Source: Paractinoplanes lichenicola
Lineage (GTDB): Bacteria; Actinomycetota; Actinomycetes; Mycobacteriales; Micromonosporaceae
Assembly: GCF_016785085.1 (NCBI RefSeq)
Contig: NZ_JAENHO010000002.1
Span: 62,001 to 126,000 of the forward strand
Direction of reading: 5' to 3'
Length of the DNA stretch: 64,000 nt
The stretch's first letter is position 1. The number at the start of each line of letters is the position of its first letter. Below, piece by piece: positions 18,501-25,809 of the stretch. The notes below the pieces were generated by a model. That model was not told the origin of the DNA and did not search any database. It was given only the letters and a program-made list of their open reading frames with translations. The translations under genes and the position numbers were made by a program.

Positions 18501-20043
18501 CGCGATCCCACACCAGGCGGGGGCGCAGCTCGGCGAAGGCCGTCGACGGATAGCGCCCGGAGAGCATGTCGAGCACCGCGTGCAGCGCCGACTCGGGCAG
18601 CTCGGCGAACGGCGCGGCCCGGCGCACCAGTGCGGCCATCTCGTCGACCTGCCACGCGTCGAGCGAGACCATCGCCACGATCTGCTGGGCCAGCACGTCG
18701 AGCGGGTTGCGCGGATAACGCAGCTCCTCGATCGCGCCGGCGCTCATCCGGTCGGCCACCACGGCGCACGAGACGAGGTCGCCCCGATGCTTGGGGAAGA
18801 CCACCCCCCGCGAGACCGCGCCGACCTGGTGACCGGCCCGGCCGATGCGCTGCAGCCCGGCCGCGACCGACGGCGGCGCCTCGATCTGCACCACGAGGTC
18901 GACCGCGCCCATGTCGATGCCGAGCTCGAGGCTGGAGGTGGCGACCACGGCGGGCAGGAGGCCGGATTTCAGCGCCTCCTCGATCTGTTTGCGCTCCTCG
19001 CGCGAGACGCTGCCGTGGTGGGCCCGGGCGACCACCGGGGGCGCGCCGCCCGACTGGCCGGCCTGGGCCATGACCTGGGCCGGGGGCTTCGCCGGCTCGG
19101 TCAGCTCGACCCCGGCGCGCTCGGCGGCCAGCTCGTTGATGCGCGCGCAGAGCCGCTCGGCGCCGCGACGGGAGTTGGTGAAGACGATCGTCGAGCGGTG
19201 GCCCTGGATGAGATCGAGCACCCTCTCCTCGACGGCGGGCCAGATCGACGGCGAGTTGCGGCCCGCGCCCGGATCGTCGGGGTCGACCTCGGGCGCCTCG
19301 TCGAGGCGGGTCATGTCTTCGACCGGGACCTCGACCGAGACCTCGATCGTCTTGGCGCTGGGCGGCTGGACGATCTCGACGTCGTGCGCCCCGCCGAGGA
19401 ACCGGGCCGTCTCGTCGATCGGCCGCACGGTGGCGGACAGGCCGATGCGCTGGGCCGGGCGGCCGAGCAGCGCGTCGAGCCGCTCGAGGGAGAGCGCCAG
19501 ATGCGCGCCGCGCTTGGTCGCCGCGACCGCGTGCACCTCGTCGACGATCACCGTCTCGACCCCGCGCAGCGAATCGCGCGCGGCCGACGTGAGCAGCAGG
19601 AACAGCGACTCGGGGGTGGTGATCAGGATGTCGGGCGGGGTGCGGGCGAAAAGTCGCCTCTCGTCGGCCGGAGTGTCCCCCGTACGCATGGAGACCGTGA
19701 TGTCGGGCGGGGCGAGCCCGAGCCGCCCGGCCGCCTGGCGGATGCCCGTGAGCGGGGCCCGCAGGTTGCGCTCGACGTCGACCGCCAGCGCCTTGAGCGG
19801 GCTCACGTAGAGCACCCGGCAGCGGCGCTTCGGATCCTCGGGCATGGGCTCGCGGGCCAGCCGGTCGAGCGACCAGAGGAACGAGGCCAGCGTTTTGCCG
19901 GAGCCGGTGGGCGCGACGACGAGGGCGTTGCGCCCCGCGCCGACCGCCCGCCAGGCGCCCGCCTGCGCCGCGGTGGGCGCGGCGAACGCTGCCGTGAACC
20001 ACTCGCGGGTGGCGGGGCCGAACTGCTCCAGGACTTCTTGCAT
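15502..20043 (-). CDS. lhr: ATP-dependent helicase Lhr (large helicase-related protein)
   Basis: A 1513-residue SF2 helicase, full length for actinobacterial Lhr. Motif I is APTGSGKT near residues 44-51, motif II is DEVH in VIVDEVHAV, and motif VI is QRIGRAGHQ. After the RecA-like domains come a winged helix and Lhr-core region, then the long C-terminal Lhr-CTD (to residue 1513). Lhr is a 3'-to-5' single-strand translocase that unwinds RNA:DNA hybrids, and it is DNA-damage-inducible in mycobacteria. The ATG at 20043 gives the usual family N-terminus. It fits the DNA-repair content of this window (nei2, udgX, recA). Confidence 0.95.
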   Translation of the reverse strand: MQEVLEQFGPATREWFTAAFAAPTAAQAGAWRAVGAGRNALVVAPTGSGKTLASFLWSLDRLAREPMPEDPKRRCRVLYVSPLKALAVDVERNLRAPLTGIRQAAGRLGLAPPDITVSMRTGDTPADERRLFARTPPDILITTPESLFLLLTSAARDSLRGVETVIVDEVHAVAATKRGAHLALSLERLDALLGRPAQRIGLSATVRPIDETARFLGGAHDVEIVQPPSAKTIEVSVEVPVEDMTRLDEAPEVDPDDPGAGRNSPSIWPAVEERVLDLIQGHRSTIVFTNSRRGAERLCARINELAAERAGVELTEPAKPPAQVMAQAGQSGGAPPVVARAHHGSVSREERKQIEEALKSGLLPAVVATSSLELGIDMGAVDLVVQIEAPPSVAAGLQRIGRAGHQVGAVSRGVVFPKHRGDLVSCAVVADRMSAGAIEELRYPRNPLDVLAQQIVAMVSLDAWQVDEMAALVRRAAPFAELPESALHAVLDMLSGRYPSTAFAELRPRLVWDRGTDELTGRPGAQRLAVTSGGTIPDRGMFGVFLAGSERASRVGELDEEMVYESRVGDVFLLGSTSWRIEDITPDRVLVSPAPGAPARMPFWKGDSPGRPIELGRAIGAQLRALTRADDEKATATLRESGLDEWAAGNLVAYLREQREATRNLPDDRTVVVERFRDELGDWRMTVHCVLGAKVNAPWALAIARRLSERYGVDGQVMPSDDGIVVRLPDTAEEPPGADLVAFDPEEITQLVEESVGTSALFASRFRECAARSLLLPRRDPRRRQPLWQQRQRSAQLLDVAREFADFPVTLEAARECLQDVFDLPGLTGLMRELAGRKVRLVEVETPRPSPFARSLLFGYVGAFLYEGDAPLAERRAAALALDSTLLGELLGRVDLRELLDPEVVGETEAQLQWLTTQRQPRDAEDAAELLRLLGDLSPTELAVRGVEESWLSTLEQNRRAIRIRVAGEERWIGIDDAGRYRDALGVALPVGLPEAYLSSVADPLGDLVARYARTHGPFAATTCAARFGLGVFVVEQALKRLSATGRVAQGEFSPGGAGNEWCDAEVLRMLRRRSLAALRREIEPVPPRVLAAFLPRWHQIGGNARGIDALAASIEQLQGIAVPASAWERLVLPARVADYAPPMLDEMSSGGDVLWAGSGSIGNNDGWITLAYADAAPLLLPPPDDEFAATPLHQSVLDALGDGQALFFRSLSDRVGATDDTALAAVVWDLVWAGHLTNDTLAPLRALLGGSGAHKSKAAPARTRYRRPGRPVMPARSGPLMMAGRWSRLPDRDLDPTRRAAALADLLLERHGVVTRGAVMSEGPVGGFAGVYPVLGALEERGAARRGYFVEGLGAAQFAVPGAVDRLRALAEPAELAKRTGATAVVLASTDPANPYGAALPWPERIIDSGDGEPVAKAGHRAGRKAGALVVLVSGEVVLYVERGGRTLLSFVDDPEALIAAGQALAAAVRSGALGAMSVERADGESVHSSPLRDALTAAGFRATPRGLRLRG

Positions 20044-20143
20044 GAACCCATGCTCCCTCGGGGGTACGACAAAAACAGAACCGCCGCGAAATGGTCATCC
20101 GGGCATGGGCGGGACGTCCGGGCAGCGAAATTTCCTGACCTCG

Positions 20144-20157
20144 CGCACCATGGTGCG
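20144..20157. promoter_or_regulatory. 14-bp perfect palindrome between lhr and the DUF4397 gene
   Basis: CGCACCATGGTGCG is self-complementary over 14 bp in the 160-bp divergent intergenic region. It could be an operator for either gene. No binding protein is suggested by neighbours. Confidence 0.35.
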
Positions 20158-20161
20158 ATCG

Positions 20162-20190
20162 AGTGGCGCTGGATATACATGGGCGCCACT
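20162..20190 (+). promoter_or_regulatory. Inverted repeat abutting the DUF4397 ribosome binding site
   Basis: AGTGGCGC (20162-20169) and GCGCCACT (20183-20190) are perfect inverted copies around an AT-rich 13-base loop, ending one base before AAAGGAGG (20192-20199). It could be an operator over the promoter or an RNA hairpin placed to affect translation. Confidence 0.4.
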
Positions 20191-20203
20191 GAAAGGAGGC
20201 TCC

Positions 20204-21052
20204 ATGATCCTCCCGATCCGTCCCCTGCGGCGCCTCGCGGCCGGCGCCGCGACGCTGACGCTCGTGCTGCTCGGCGCGGCCCCGGCCCACGCCGCCGAGG
20301 GCAGTGGGTATGTGCGGCTGGCACACCTGTCACCCGACACCCCCGCGGTCGACGTCTATCTGCGGTCGACCTCCGGCGCGGTCGAGCCGCAGACGTTCCG
20401 CGCGGTGGCCTACGGCGACATGTCCCGTTATCTGCGCCTGCCCGCCGGGGCCTATCAGGTCGCCATGCGCAGGGTCGGCGCTCCCGCGAGCGAGCAGCCG
20501 GTGATCACGACCGAGGTCGGCGTGCAGAACAAAGGCGCCTACACGGTCGCGGGGGTGGGCCGCTTCGCCGACCTGGGCCTGCGCGTGCTCAAGGACGACC
20601 TGCGCCTGCCCGACCCCGGCAAGTCGAAGGTGCGCATCATCCAGGCCTCGGTCAAGGCTCCCGTGCTCGACGTGGCGGGCAAGAACGGCGCGAAGATCGC
20701 GGACGGCGTCCAGTTCGCCACCACGACGGCCTACCGCGAGGTCAACCCCGGCCGGTGGAGCGTCCGAGTCGTGCCCGCGGGCGGCGGCGGTGCCGAAGAG
20801 CTGCCCTGCACACTGGGCGCGGGCAGCGTCTATTCGCTGATCGTGCTCGACGACGACGCGGGCGGCCTCAAACCGGAACTGCACGTCGACGCCGAACGCC
20901 AAGGCACTGTCCCGCTGGGCAGCGTTGCCACCGGCGCCGGCGGCACGGCCCCCGCCGCCCCGATCACGGGCACCCTGACCGCGGCCGCGGCCGCCGCCCT
21001 GATCGCCGCGGCGTCGGTGCTCGCCCTCCGCCGCCGGTCGCGCACGGCCTGA
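20204..21052 (+). CDS. Secreted DUF4397 domain protein, putative sortase substrate
   Basis: A 282-residue exported protein. Residues 1-31 are a signal peptide (LAAGAATLTLVLLGAAPAHA). Residues ~35-240 form tandem Ig-like DUF4397 repeats (YVRLAHLSPDTPAVDVYLR, then VRIIQASVKAPVLDVAGKNG). The C-terminus has APITG, a hydrophobic stretch and a basic RRRSRTA tail, which is the layout of a sortase sorting signal with Ala in place of the first Leu. The ATG at 20204 has a strong AAAGGAGG site. The class F sortase gene starts seven bases after its stop, a pairing seen in other actinobacteria. That pairing supports cell-wall anchoring. Confidence 0.85.
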   Translation: MILPIRPLRRLAAGAATLTLVLLGAAPAHAAEGSGYVRLAHLSPDTPAVDVYLRSTSGAVEPQTFRAVAYGDMSRYLRLPAGAYQVAMRRVGAPASEQPVITTEVGVQNKGAYTVAGVGRFADLGLRVLKDDLRLPDPGKSKVRIIQASVKAPVLDVAGKNGAKIADGVQFATTTAYREVNPGRWSVRVVPAGGGGAEELPCTLGAGSVYSLIVLDDDAGGLKPELHVDAERQGTVPLGSVATGAGGTAPAAPITGTLTAAAAAALIAAASVLALRRRSRTA

Positions 21053-21059
21053 GGCCCCG

Positions 21060-22730
21060 GTGAAAGCCGACGACTCCGACACCCCGCTGATCATCGAACT
21101 GCCGGGCCGCCGAGCACGGAGCGCACCAGCTACCCCGCACGCCCCCGTCACAGCACCCCAGCGCGACGCCTCGCCGCAGCGCGACGCCCCGCCCCTGCGC
21201 GACGCCCCGCCCCAGCGCGACGCCCCGCCCCTGCGCGACGCCCCGCCCCAGCATGAGACGGCAGCCCGGCTGGTGGCCCTGCCGCAGCGTGAGGCGCCGG
21301 CTCAGAGGGAGGCTCTGGCCCAGCCCGAAACGCCGGTCCGTCCGTCGTCGGCCGACTACGAGGCGATCCCCGTCCCGATCGTGCCACCGCTCGCCGAGGG
21401 CGAGATCAGCTGGATCGCCCGCGGCCAGGCCAAAGTCGTCAAGCCCGGAACGATAAGGGCCCGAGCCCTCGTGCCCGGCGCCCTCTCGATCCCGCGCCCC
21501 AAACCGAGCCGGAAACTGAGGTTGGGCCAGGCCGCCGCCCCCTTCCCCCGCCGCGTCTTCCCGCACGCCCAGCCGGAACCCCCGTCCGCCCCTCAGGAGG
21601 AGATCGCGGAGACGGGAAGCGCGCGAGACGAGGTTGCGGAGAAGGGGAACGCGCGGGAGGGGATCGCTGAGAGGGGCAGCGGGCGGGAGGAAGTCGCGGA
21701 CAGGGCGAACGAGCGAGAGGGGATCGCGGAGAGGAGCAGCGCGTGGCAGGAAACCGCCGAGAGGGGTAACGCGCTCGACGAGGCGAAGAGAGGGAACGCG
21801 CGGGACGAGGTTGCGAAGAACGCGCCGGTCGGCGTCGCGGGGGGTGGGAGCGCGCGGGAAGTGAGCGCGCGAGACGAGGACCCGGCGGAGCCGGTCACGA
21901 TCGTCGCGCCGGCCATTCGGGCGGCCAGCCCCGATCATCCCGTGTCCATGAGCACTCCTTCCGCCGTACGGGGAAACGCCTTTGTCCCTGACGGCACGAG
22001 TCTTCCGCCCGTCGCCGCGCCTGAACAGCTACGAAAGGACCGCCCTGGACCAGTACCAAAGAGGGGGTTGGCGCTGCCGATGACGGCCGCTGCCATCGCT
22101 GCCGTGGTCGCCGCGGGCGGATACCTCGCTGTCACCGGCCGCACCCCCGCCGAACTGGGCCGATGGGCCGGAGTCGGGGTCGGGGCCAGCCCTGCGATTG
22201 AAAGCGCCGCCACGCCCGAAAAAACGGCGGAAAGAAGCGCCGAGGCCGGACGTCCCGCCGGCGACCCCTTCGGCAGCGTCGCTGCCGCCCCCAGCGGCGC
22301 CCCCACCAGGCTCCGCATAGGCGCGATCAAGGTCGACACTCCACTCGAGACCCTGGAGATCGGCCGCGACGGCGCCCTGCAACCCCCGGTCAAGTTCGCC
22401 CAGGCCGGCTGGTACGCCGCCGGCACCGCCCCCGGCGACACCGGCCCCGCGGTCATAGCCGGCCACGTCGACTCCAAGGACGGCCCCGCCGTCTTCTACC
22501 GCCTGCGCGAGCTCACCCCCGGCGATCGCCTCGACGTGGTCCGCGGGGGCGAGCTCGTGACTTTCACCGTCACGGCAATCCGCTGGTATCCGAAGTCCGA
22601 ATTCCCGACGGAGGAGGTGTACGGCCCCACCCCGGACCGCCAGCTGCGCCTCATCACGTGCGGCGGCGTCTTCGATCGATCGCTGCGCTCCTACCGCGAC
22701 AACCTCGTGGTCTACGCGGTGGCCGGGTGA
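21060..22730 (+). CDS. Class F sortase with a long repeat-rich N-terminal extension
   Basis: The C-terminal ~180 residues form a class F sortase: His469 in VIAGHVDSKDG, Cys534 in LITCGG and Arg546 in RSYRDN. One membrane segment (~338-357, MTAAAIAAVVAAGGYLAV) precedes it. The first ~335 residues would be cytoplasmic. They include a 12-residue QRDAPPLRDAPP-type repeat (residues ~34-64) and seven 10-residue units like GNAREGIAER (from residue 186), encoded with less GC-biased codons. Usual family members are 200-250 residues. The GTG at 21060 is seven bases after the DUF4397 stop. ATGs at 21947 and 22081 could start a short form. Confidence 0.83.
   Translation: MKADDSDTPLIIELPGRRARSAPATPHAPVTAPQRDASPQRDAPPLRDAPPQRDAPPLRDAPPQHETAARLVALPQREAPAQREALAQPETPVRPSSADYEAIPVPIVPPLAEGEISWIARGQAKVVKPGTIRARALVPGALSIPRPKPSRKLRLGQAAAPFPRRVFPHAQPEPPSAPQEEIAETGSARDEVAEKGNAREGIAERGSGREEVADRANEREGIAERSSAWQETAERGNALDEAKRGNARDEVAKNAPVGVAGGGSAREVSARDEDPAEPVTIVAPAIRAASPDHPVSMSTPSAVRGNAFVPDGTSLPPVAAPEQLRKDRPGPVPKRGLALPMTAAAIAAVVAAGGYLAVTGRTPAELGRWAGVGVGASPAIESAATPEKTAERSAEAGRPAGDPFGSVAAAPSGAPTRLRIGAIKVDTPLETLEIGRDGALQPPVKFAQAGWYAAGTAPGDTGPAVIAGHVDSKDGPAVFYRLRELTPGDRLDVVRGGELVTFTVTAIRWYPKSEFPTEEVYGPTPDRQLRLITCGGVFDRSLRSYRDNLVVYAVAG
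21615..21824 (+). repeat. Seven 30-bp coding repeats in the sortase N-terminal extension
   Basis: Seven degenerate 10-residue units follow the pattern G-(N/S)-A-R-(D/E)-(E/G)-(V/I)-A-(E/D)-(K/R), ending near residue 255; one unit lacks a residue. Codons such as AGG, GGG, GTT and GCT are commoner here than in neighbouring genes. Confidence 0.6.
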
Positions 22731-22762
22731 ATAGTCGTTCCGCTGTCCGGAGGGCCGTGTCT

Positions 22763-24418
22763 ATGGTGGAGATCGGGTCGACGGGTGGGGGCGGGATGGC
22801 GGTCGCACGCATGCTCGTCGCCGGTCGGTATCGCCTGGGCGAACCGGTCGGCTCGGGCGGCATGGGCCGGGTCTGGCGTGCCCGCGACGAGATGCTCGAC
22901 CGTGACGTGGCAGTCAAGGAGTTCGTCCCGCCCGAGTGGATGAGCGACGAGGAGCGCGCCCGCCTGCGCGATCGCACCCTGCGCGAGGCCCGCAGCGCCG
23001 GCCGGCTCAACCATCCGCACGTGGTCCGCATCTATGACGTCGTGCACGCCGACGGCCTCCCGTGGATCGTCATGGAGTATGTGCCGTCGCGTTCGTTGCA
23101 CCAGGTCATCCACGAGGACGGCCCGTTCTCGCCGGCCACCGCCGCGCGCATCGGGGTGGCCCTGCTCGACGCGTTGCGCGCCGCCCACGCGGCCGGGGTG
23201 CTGCATCGCGACGTGAAGCCGCACAACGTGCTGATCGGCCACGACGGTCGCGTGGTGCTGACCGATTTCGGCCTGGCCACGTTTGTCGACGACGGCGCCG
23301 TCACCGGTCCCGGCCTGGTTGTCGGCTCCCCGCAGTACGTGTCGCCCGAGCGCGCCCGCGACGGCACTTCGCTGCCCGAGTCCGACCTGTGGTCGCTGGG
23401 CGCCACGCTCTACGCCGCCGTCGAGGGCCGCTCCCCGTACGCGCGCGAGAACGCCATGGCCACCCTGATGGCGCTGGCCACCGAGGAGCCGGACCCGCCC
23501 GCCCGGGCCGGGATGCTCGGTCCCGTGCTGACCGGGTTGCTGCGCCGCCACCCGCGCGACCGGCTCACCGCGGCCGAGACCGAGCGCCGCCTCCGCATGA
23601 TCGTCGCCTCCACCCCGGTGCCGCCCAAGGTGCCGTCGCCGCGGCGGGTGCGGGCCATCATCTCGGCCGAAGTTGATCAGTCGGCCGAGGTGCGGGCGCA
23701 CAGTCCTGTCGAGCTGCCTTTCGAGGAGAGGCAGCCGCCGGCCCGCCCGAGCCTGGTCGCGGCCGGTCTCGCGCTGGTCGCCGTGCTCGGCGTGGGCGGC
23801 ATCCTGGCCGGCTATCTGGTCAGGGACGAGACCGAGGCGTCGCCTGCGGCGCCGGCGAGCGCGAAGCCGGTGGCCGCCGGTTTCTCGGCCCTGGCCTGCG
23901 ACCGCCCGGCGCCGCCCGGCCTGCCCGTGCTTCCGCTCAAGGGCGCGTCGCGCGGCGTCAGCGGCTGGTCCCTGTTCCCCGGCTGGTCATATTTCACCAA
24001 CAACTCCGGCATCCACATGCCCGTGCCGGACGGCTGGTCGTGGCAGCGGATCGGCACCACGTACTGCTTCCGGGACCCGGTCGGCGACACCGTGCTGAGC
24101 CTCGACACCGGGCGCAACCCGGCCGGCGACCCGGTCGAGGCGTGCCGCGCCGAGGCGACCCGGCTGGTGCGAGCGGGTGCCCTGCCCGGCTACGAGGAGC
24201 TGGCGCTGGAACCGACACCACTGCTGAACAAGACCGCGGACTGGGAATACCGGTTCGAACGGGACGGGGTGCTCATGCACGCCCAGACCCGCTGGTTCGT
24301 CAAGGCGGGCCGCGGCTTCGCGATCAGCTGGGTCACCCGCGACTTCGACTGGACCGGCGACCTGGCAAAGATCAACATGGTCCTGACCACCTTTTACGCC
24401 CAGCGGCCGGGCGGCTGA
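22763..24418 (+). CDS. Membrane serine/threonine protein kinase, PknB-like
   Basis: A 551-residue Hanks-type kinase. Residues ~25-285 form the kinase domain: GSGGMGRVWRA, VAVKEF (ATP lysine), HRDVKPHN (catalytic loop), DFG, and SPQYVSPERA (activation segment). One membrane helix follows near residues 330-350 (LVAAGLALVAVLGVGGILAGYLV). The ~180-residue external domain has two Cys and no PASTA repeats, so the stimulus is unknown. The ATG at 22763 is chosen because GGAGGG (22749-22754) lies eight bases upstream. It starts 32 bp after the sortase stop and may share its transcript. Confidence 0.9.
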   Translation: MVEIGSTGGGGMAVARMLVAGRYRLGEPVGSGGMGRVWRARDEMLDRDVAVKEFVPPEWMSDEERARLRDRTLREARSAGRLNHPHVVRIYDVVHADGLPWIVMEYVPSRSLHQVIHEDGPFSPATAARIGVALLDALRAAHAAGVLHRDVKPHNVLIGHDGRVVLTDFGLATFVDDGAVTGPGLVVGSPQYVSPERARDGTSLPESDLWSLGATLYAAVEGRSPYARENAMATLMALATEEPDPPARAGMLGPVLTGLLRRHPRDRLTAAETERRLRMIVASTPVPPKVPSPRRVRAIISAEVDQSAEVRAHSPVELPFEERQPPARPSLVAAGLALVAVLGVGGILAGYLVRDETEASPAAPASAKPVAAGFSALACDRPAPPGLPVLPLKGASRGVSGWSLFPGWSYFTNNSGIHMPVPDGWSWQRIGTTYCFRDPVGDTVLSLDTGRNPAGDPVEACRAEATRLVRAGALPGYEELALEPTPLLNKTADWEYRFERDGVLMHAQTRWFVKAGRGFAISWVTRDFDWTGDLAKINMVLTTFYAQRPGG

Positions 24419-24446
24419 CTCACAGCAATCCTTCAGCGTCGGTTGC

Positions 24447-24452
24447 TAGGGT
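24447..24452 (+). promoter_or_regulatory. -10 box upstream of the leader ORF and CNNM pair
   Basis: TAGGGT fits TANNNT and ends eight bases before an ATG (24461) that opens a 20-codon leader ORF. It predicts a leaderless transcript carrying the leader and both CNNM genes. Confidence 0.45.
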
Positions 24453-24460
24453 CTGCGGTC

Positions 24461-24523
24461 ATGAGTGGCAGTAGACAGCCGGGCTCGGCCCGGCGTCCCG
24501 TCAGATTCCCCCGGCCGTGTTGA
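24461..24523 (+). CDS. Putative 20-residue leader peptide (uORF) before the CNNM pair
   Basis: The frame reads MSGSRQPGSARRPVRFPRPC. It is rich in Pro (4) and Arg (5), and its stop overlaps the GTG start of the CNNM gene (24517). That GTG has no ribosome binding site of its own, so coupling to this leader is plausible. The ATG stands eight bases after a TANNNT box. Proline-rich leaders sense low Mg2+ in mgtA-type systems, and the downstream genes are Mg-transport-like. That functional link is inference. It is too short for statistical support on its own. Confidence 0.4.
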   Translation: MSGSRQPGSARRPVRFPRPC

Positions 24524-25809
24524 TCGTCACCGGCCTTCTCCTGGTGCTTGTGGTGACCGCCGTCACCGGCTATTTCGTCGCGCAAGAGTTCGGCTATGTC
24601 GCAGCCGACCGTGGCAAGCTTCGCGCCGATGCCGAGAACGGCGATCAGGCCGCCGCCCGAGCTCTCAAGGTCACCGAGCGTCTCTCCTTCGTTCTCTCCG
24701 GGGCACAACTCGGCATCACCGTGACCGCGCTCCTCGTGGGTTACGTGGCCGAGCCGTTCATCGGCGAGGGCCTGTCCGCGCTGCTCGACGGGGCCGGCGT
24801 GCCGACCGCGGTCAGCATGCCGATCTCGGTCGCCGCGGCCCTGCTCATCGCCACCATCGTGCAGATGGTGTTCGGCGAGCTGGCCCCGAAGAACCTCGCG
24901 ATCGCCCGCGCCGAGACCCTGGCCAAGGTGCTCAGCCGTTCGACGCTGATGTATCTCACGGTGTTCGGCCCGATCATCCGGCTCTTCGACCGCACGGCCG
25001 CGGGCCTGCTGCGCCGCATCGGCATCGAGCCGATCGAGGAGCTGCCCGAGGGCGCGACCGAGGAGGATCTCGAGCAGATCATCCGCGAGTCGCGGGCCAA
25101 CGGCGGGCTCGACGCCGACCTGTCCCTGCTGCTCGACCGCGGTCTCGACTTCCGCGGGCGCACGGCGGCCGAGGCGATGATTCCGCGCGTCGACGTCCAC
25201 ACCGTTCCCGCCACTGCCACGGCGGCCGATGTCGTCGCCCTCCTCGACACCCACAGATCCCGTTTCCCCGTACGGGGTGACGTGGTCGACGAAATCGTCG
25301 GTGTCGTCAGCATCGCCGACATCCTGGCCATCGCCCCCGCCGACCGTGCCACGACGACCGTCACGTCCGTGATGTCGGCCCCCGTGCTGGTGCCGTCGTC
25401 GTTGCGCCTGCCGACCGTGCTCGAGCGGCTGCGCTCGGCCCACCGCCAGCTCGCCTGTGTGGTCGACGAGTTCGGCGGCTTCGCCGGCATCATCACGCTC
25501 GAAGACATCGCCGAGGAGCTGGTCGGCCAGATCCGCGACGAGGACGACGAGGCCGAGCCCGCCCCGGAGCGTCAGCCCGACGGCTCCTGGCTCGTCCCGG
25601 CCCGCTGGCGGATCGATGAGATCACCGACGCCACGGGCGTCGACCTGCCGCTGGGCGACGACTACGAGACGGTCTCCGGCCTGGTGCTGGCCCGGCTCGG
25701 GCGCGTGGCCAAGGCCGGCGACTCGGTCACCCTCAACGGCGGGTCCCTTTCCGTACGGGTGGAAAGCGTCGACCGGCACGTTCCTCACACGGTTCGGATC
25801 TCACGATGA
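24517..25809 (+). CDS. CNNM/CorC-type transporter with DUF21, CBS pair and CorC_HlyC domain
   Basis: A 430-residue protein. The N-terminal DUF21/CNNM membrane domain (~residues 1-190, with GYFVAQEFGYVAADRGKLR and VFGELAPKNLAIARAE) is followed by two CBS motifs (EAMIPRVDVHTVP; LACVVDEFGGFAGIITLED) and a C-terminal CorC_HlyC domain ending near 425. CNNM/CorC proteins export Mg2+, some with Na+ exchange. The GTG at 24517 starts the first membrane helix. It overlaps the leader ORF at the 5' end and the next CNNM gene by four bases (ATGA), so the two genes form an operon. Confidence 0.92.
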   Translation: MLIVTGLLLVLVVTAVTGYFVAQEFGYVAADRGKLRADAENGDQAAARALKVTERLSFVLSGAQLGITVTALLVGYVAEPFIGEGLSALLDGAGVPTAVSMPISVAAALLIATIVQMVFGELAPKNLAIARAETLAKVLSRSTLMYLTVFGPIIRLFDRTAAGLLRRIGIEPIEELPEGATEEDLEQIIRESRANGGLDADLSLLLDRGLDFRGRTAAEAMIPRVDVHTVPATATAADVVALLDTHRSRFPVRGDVVDEIVGVVSIADILAIAPADRATTTVTSVMSAPVLVPSSLRLPTVLERLRSAHRQLACVVDEFGGFAGIITLEDIAEELVGQIRDEDDEAEPAPERQPDGSWLVPARWRIDEITDATGVDLPLGDDYETVSGLVLARLGRVAKAGDSVTLNGGSLSVRVESVDRHVPHTVRISR

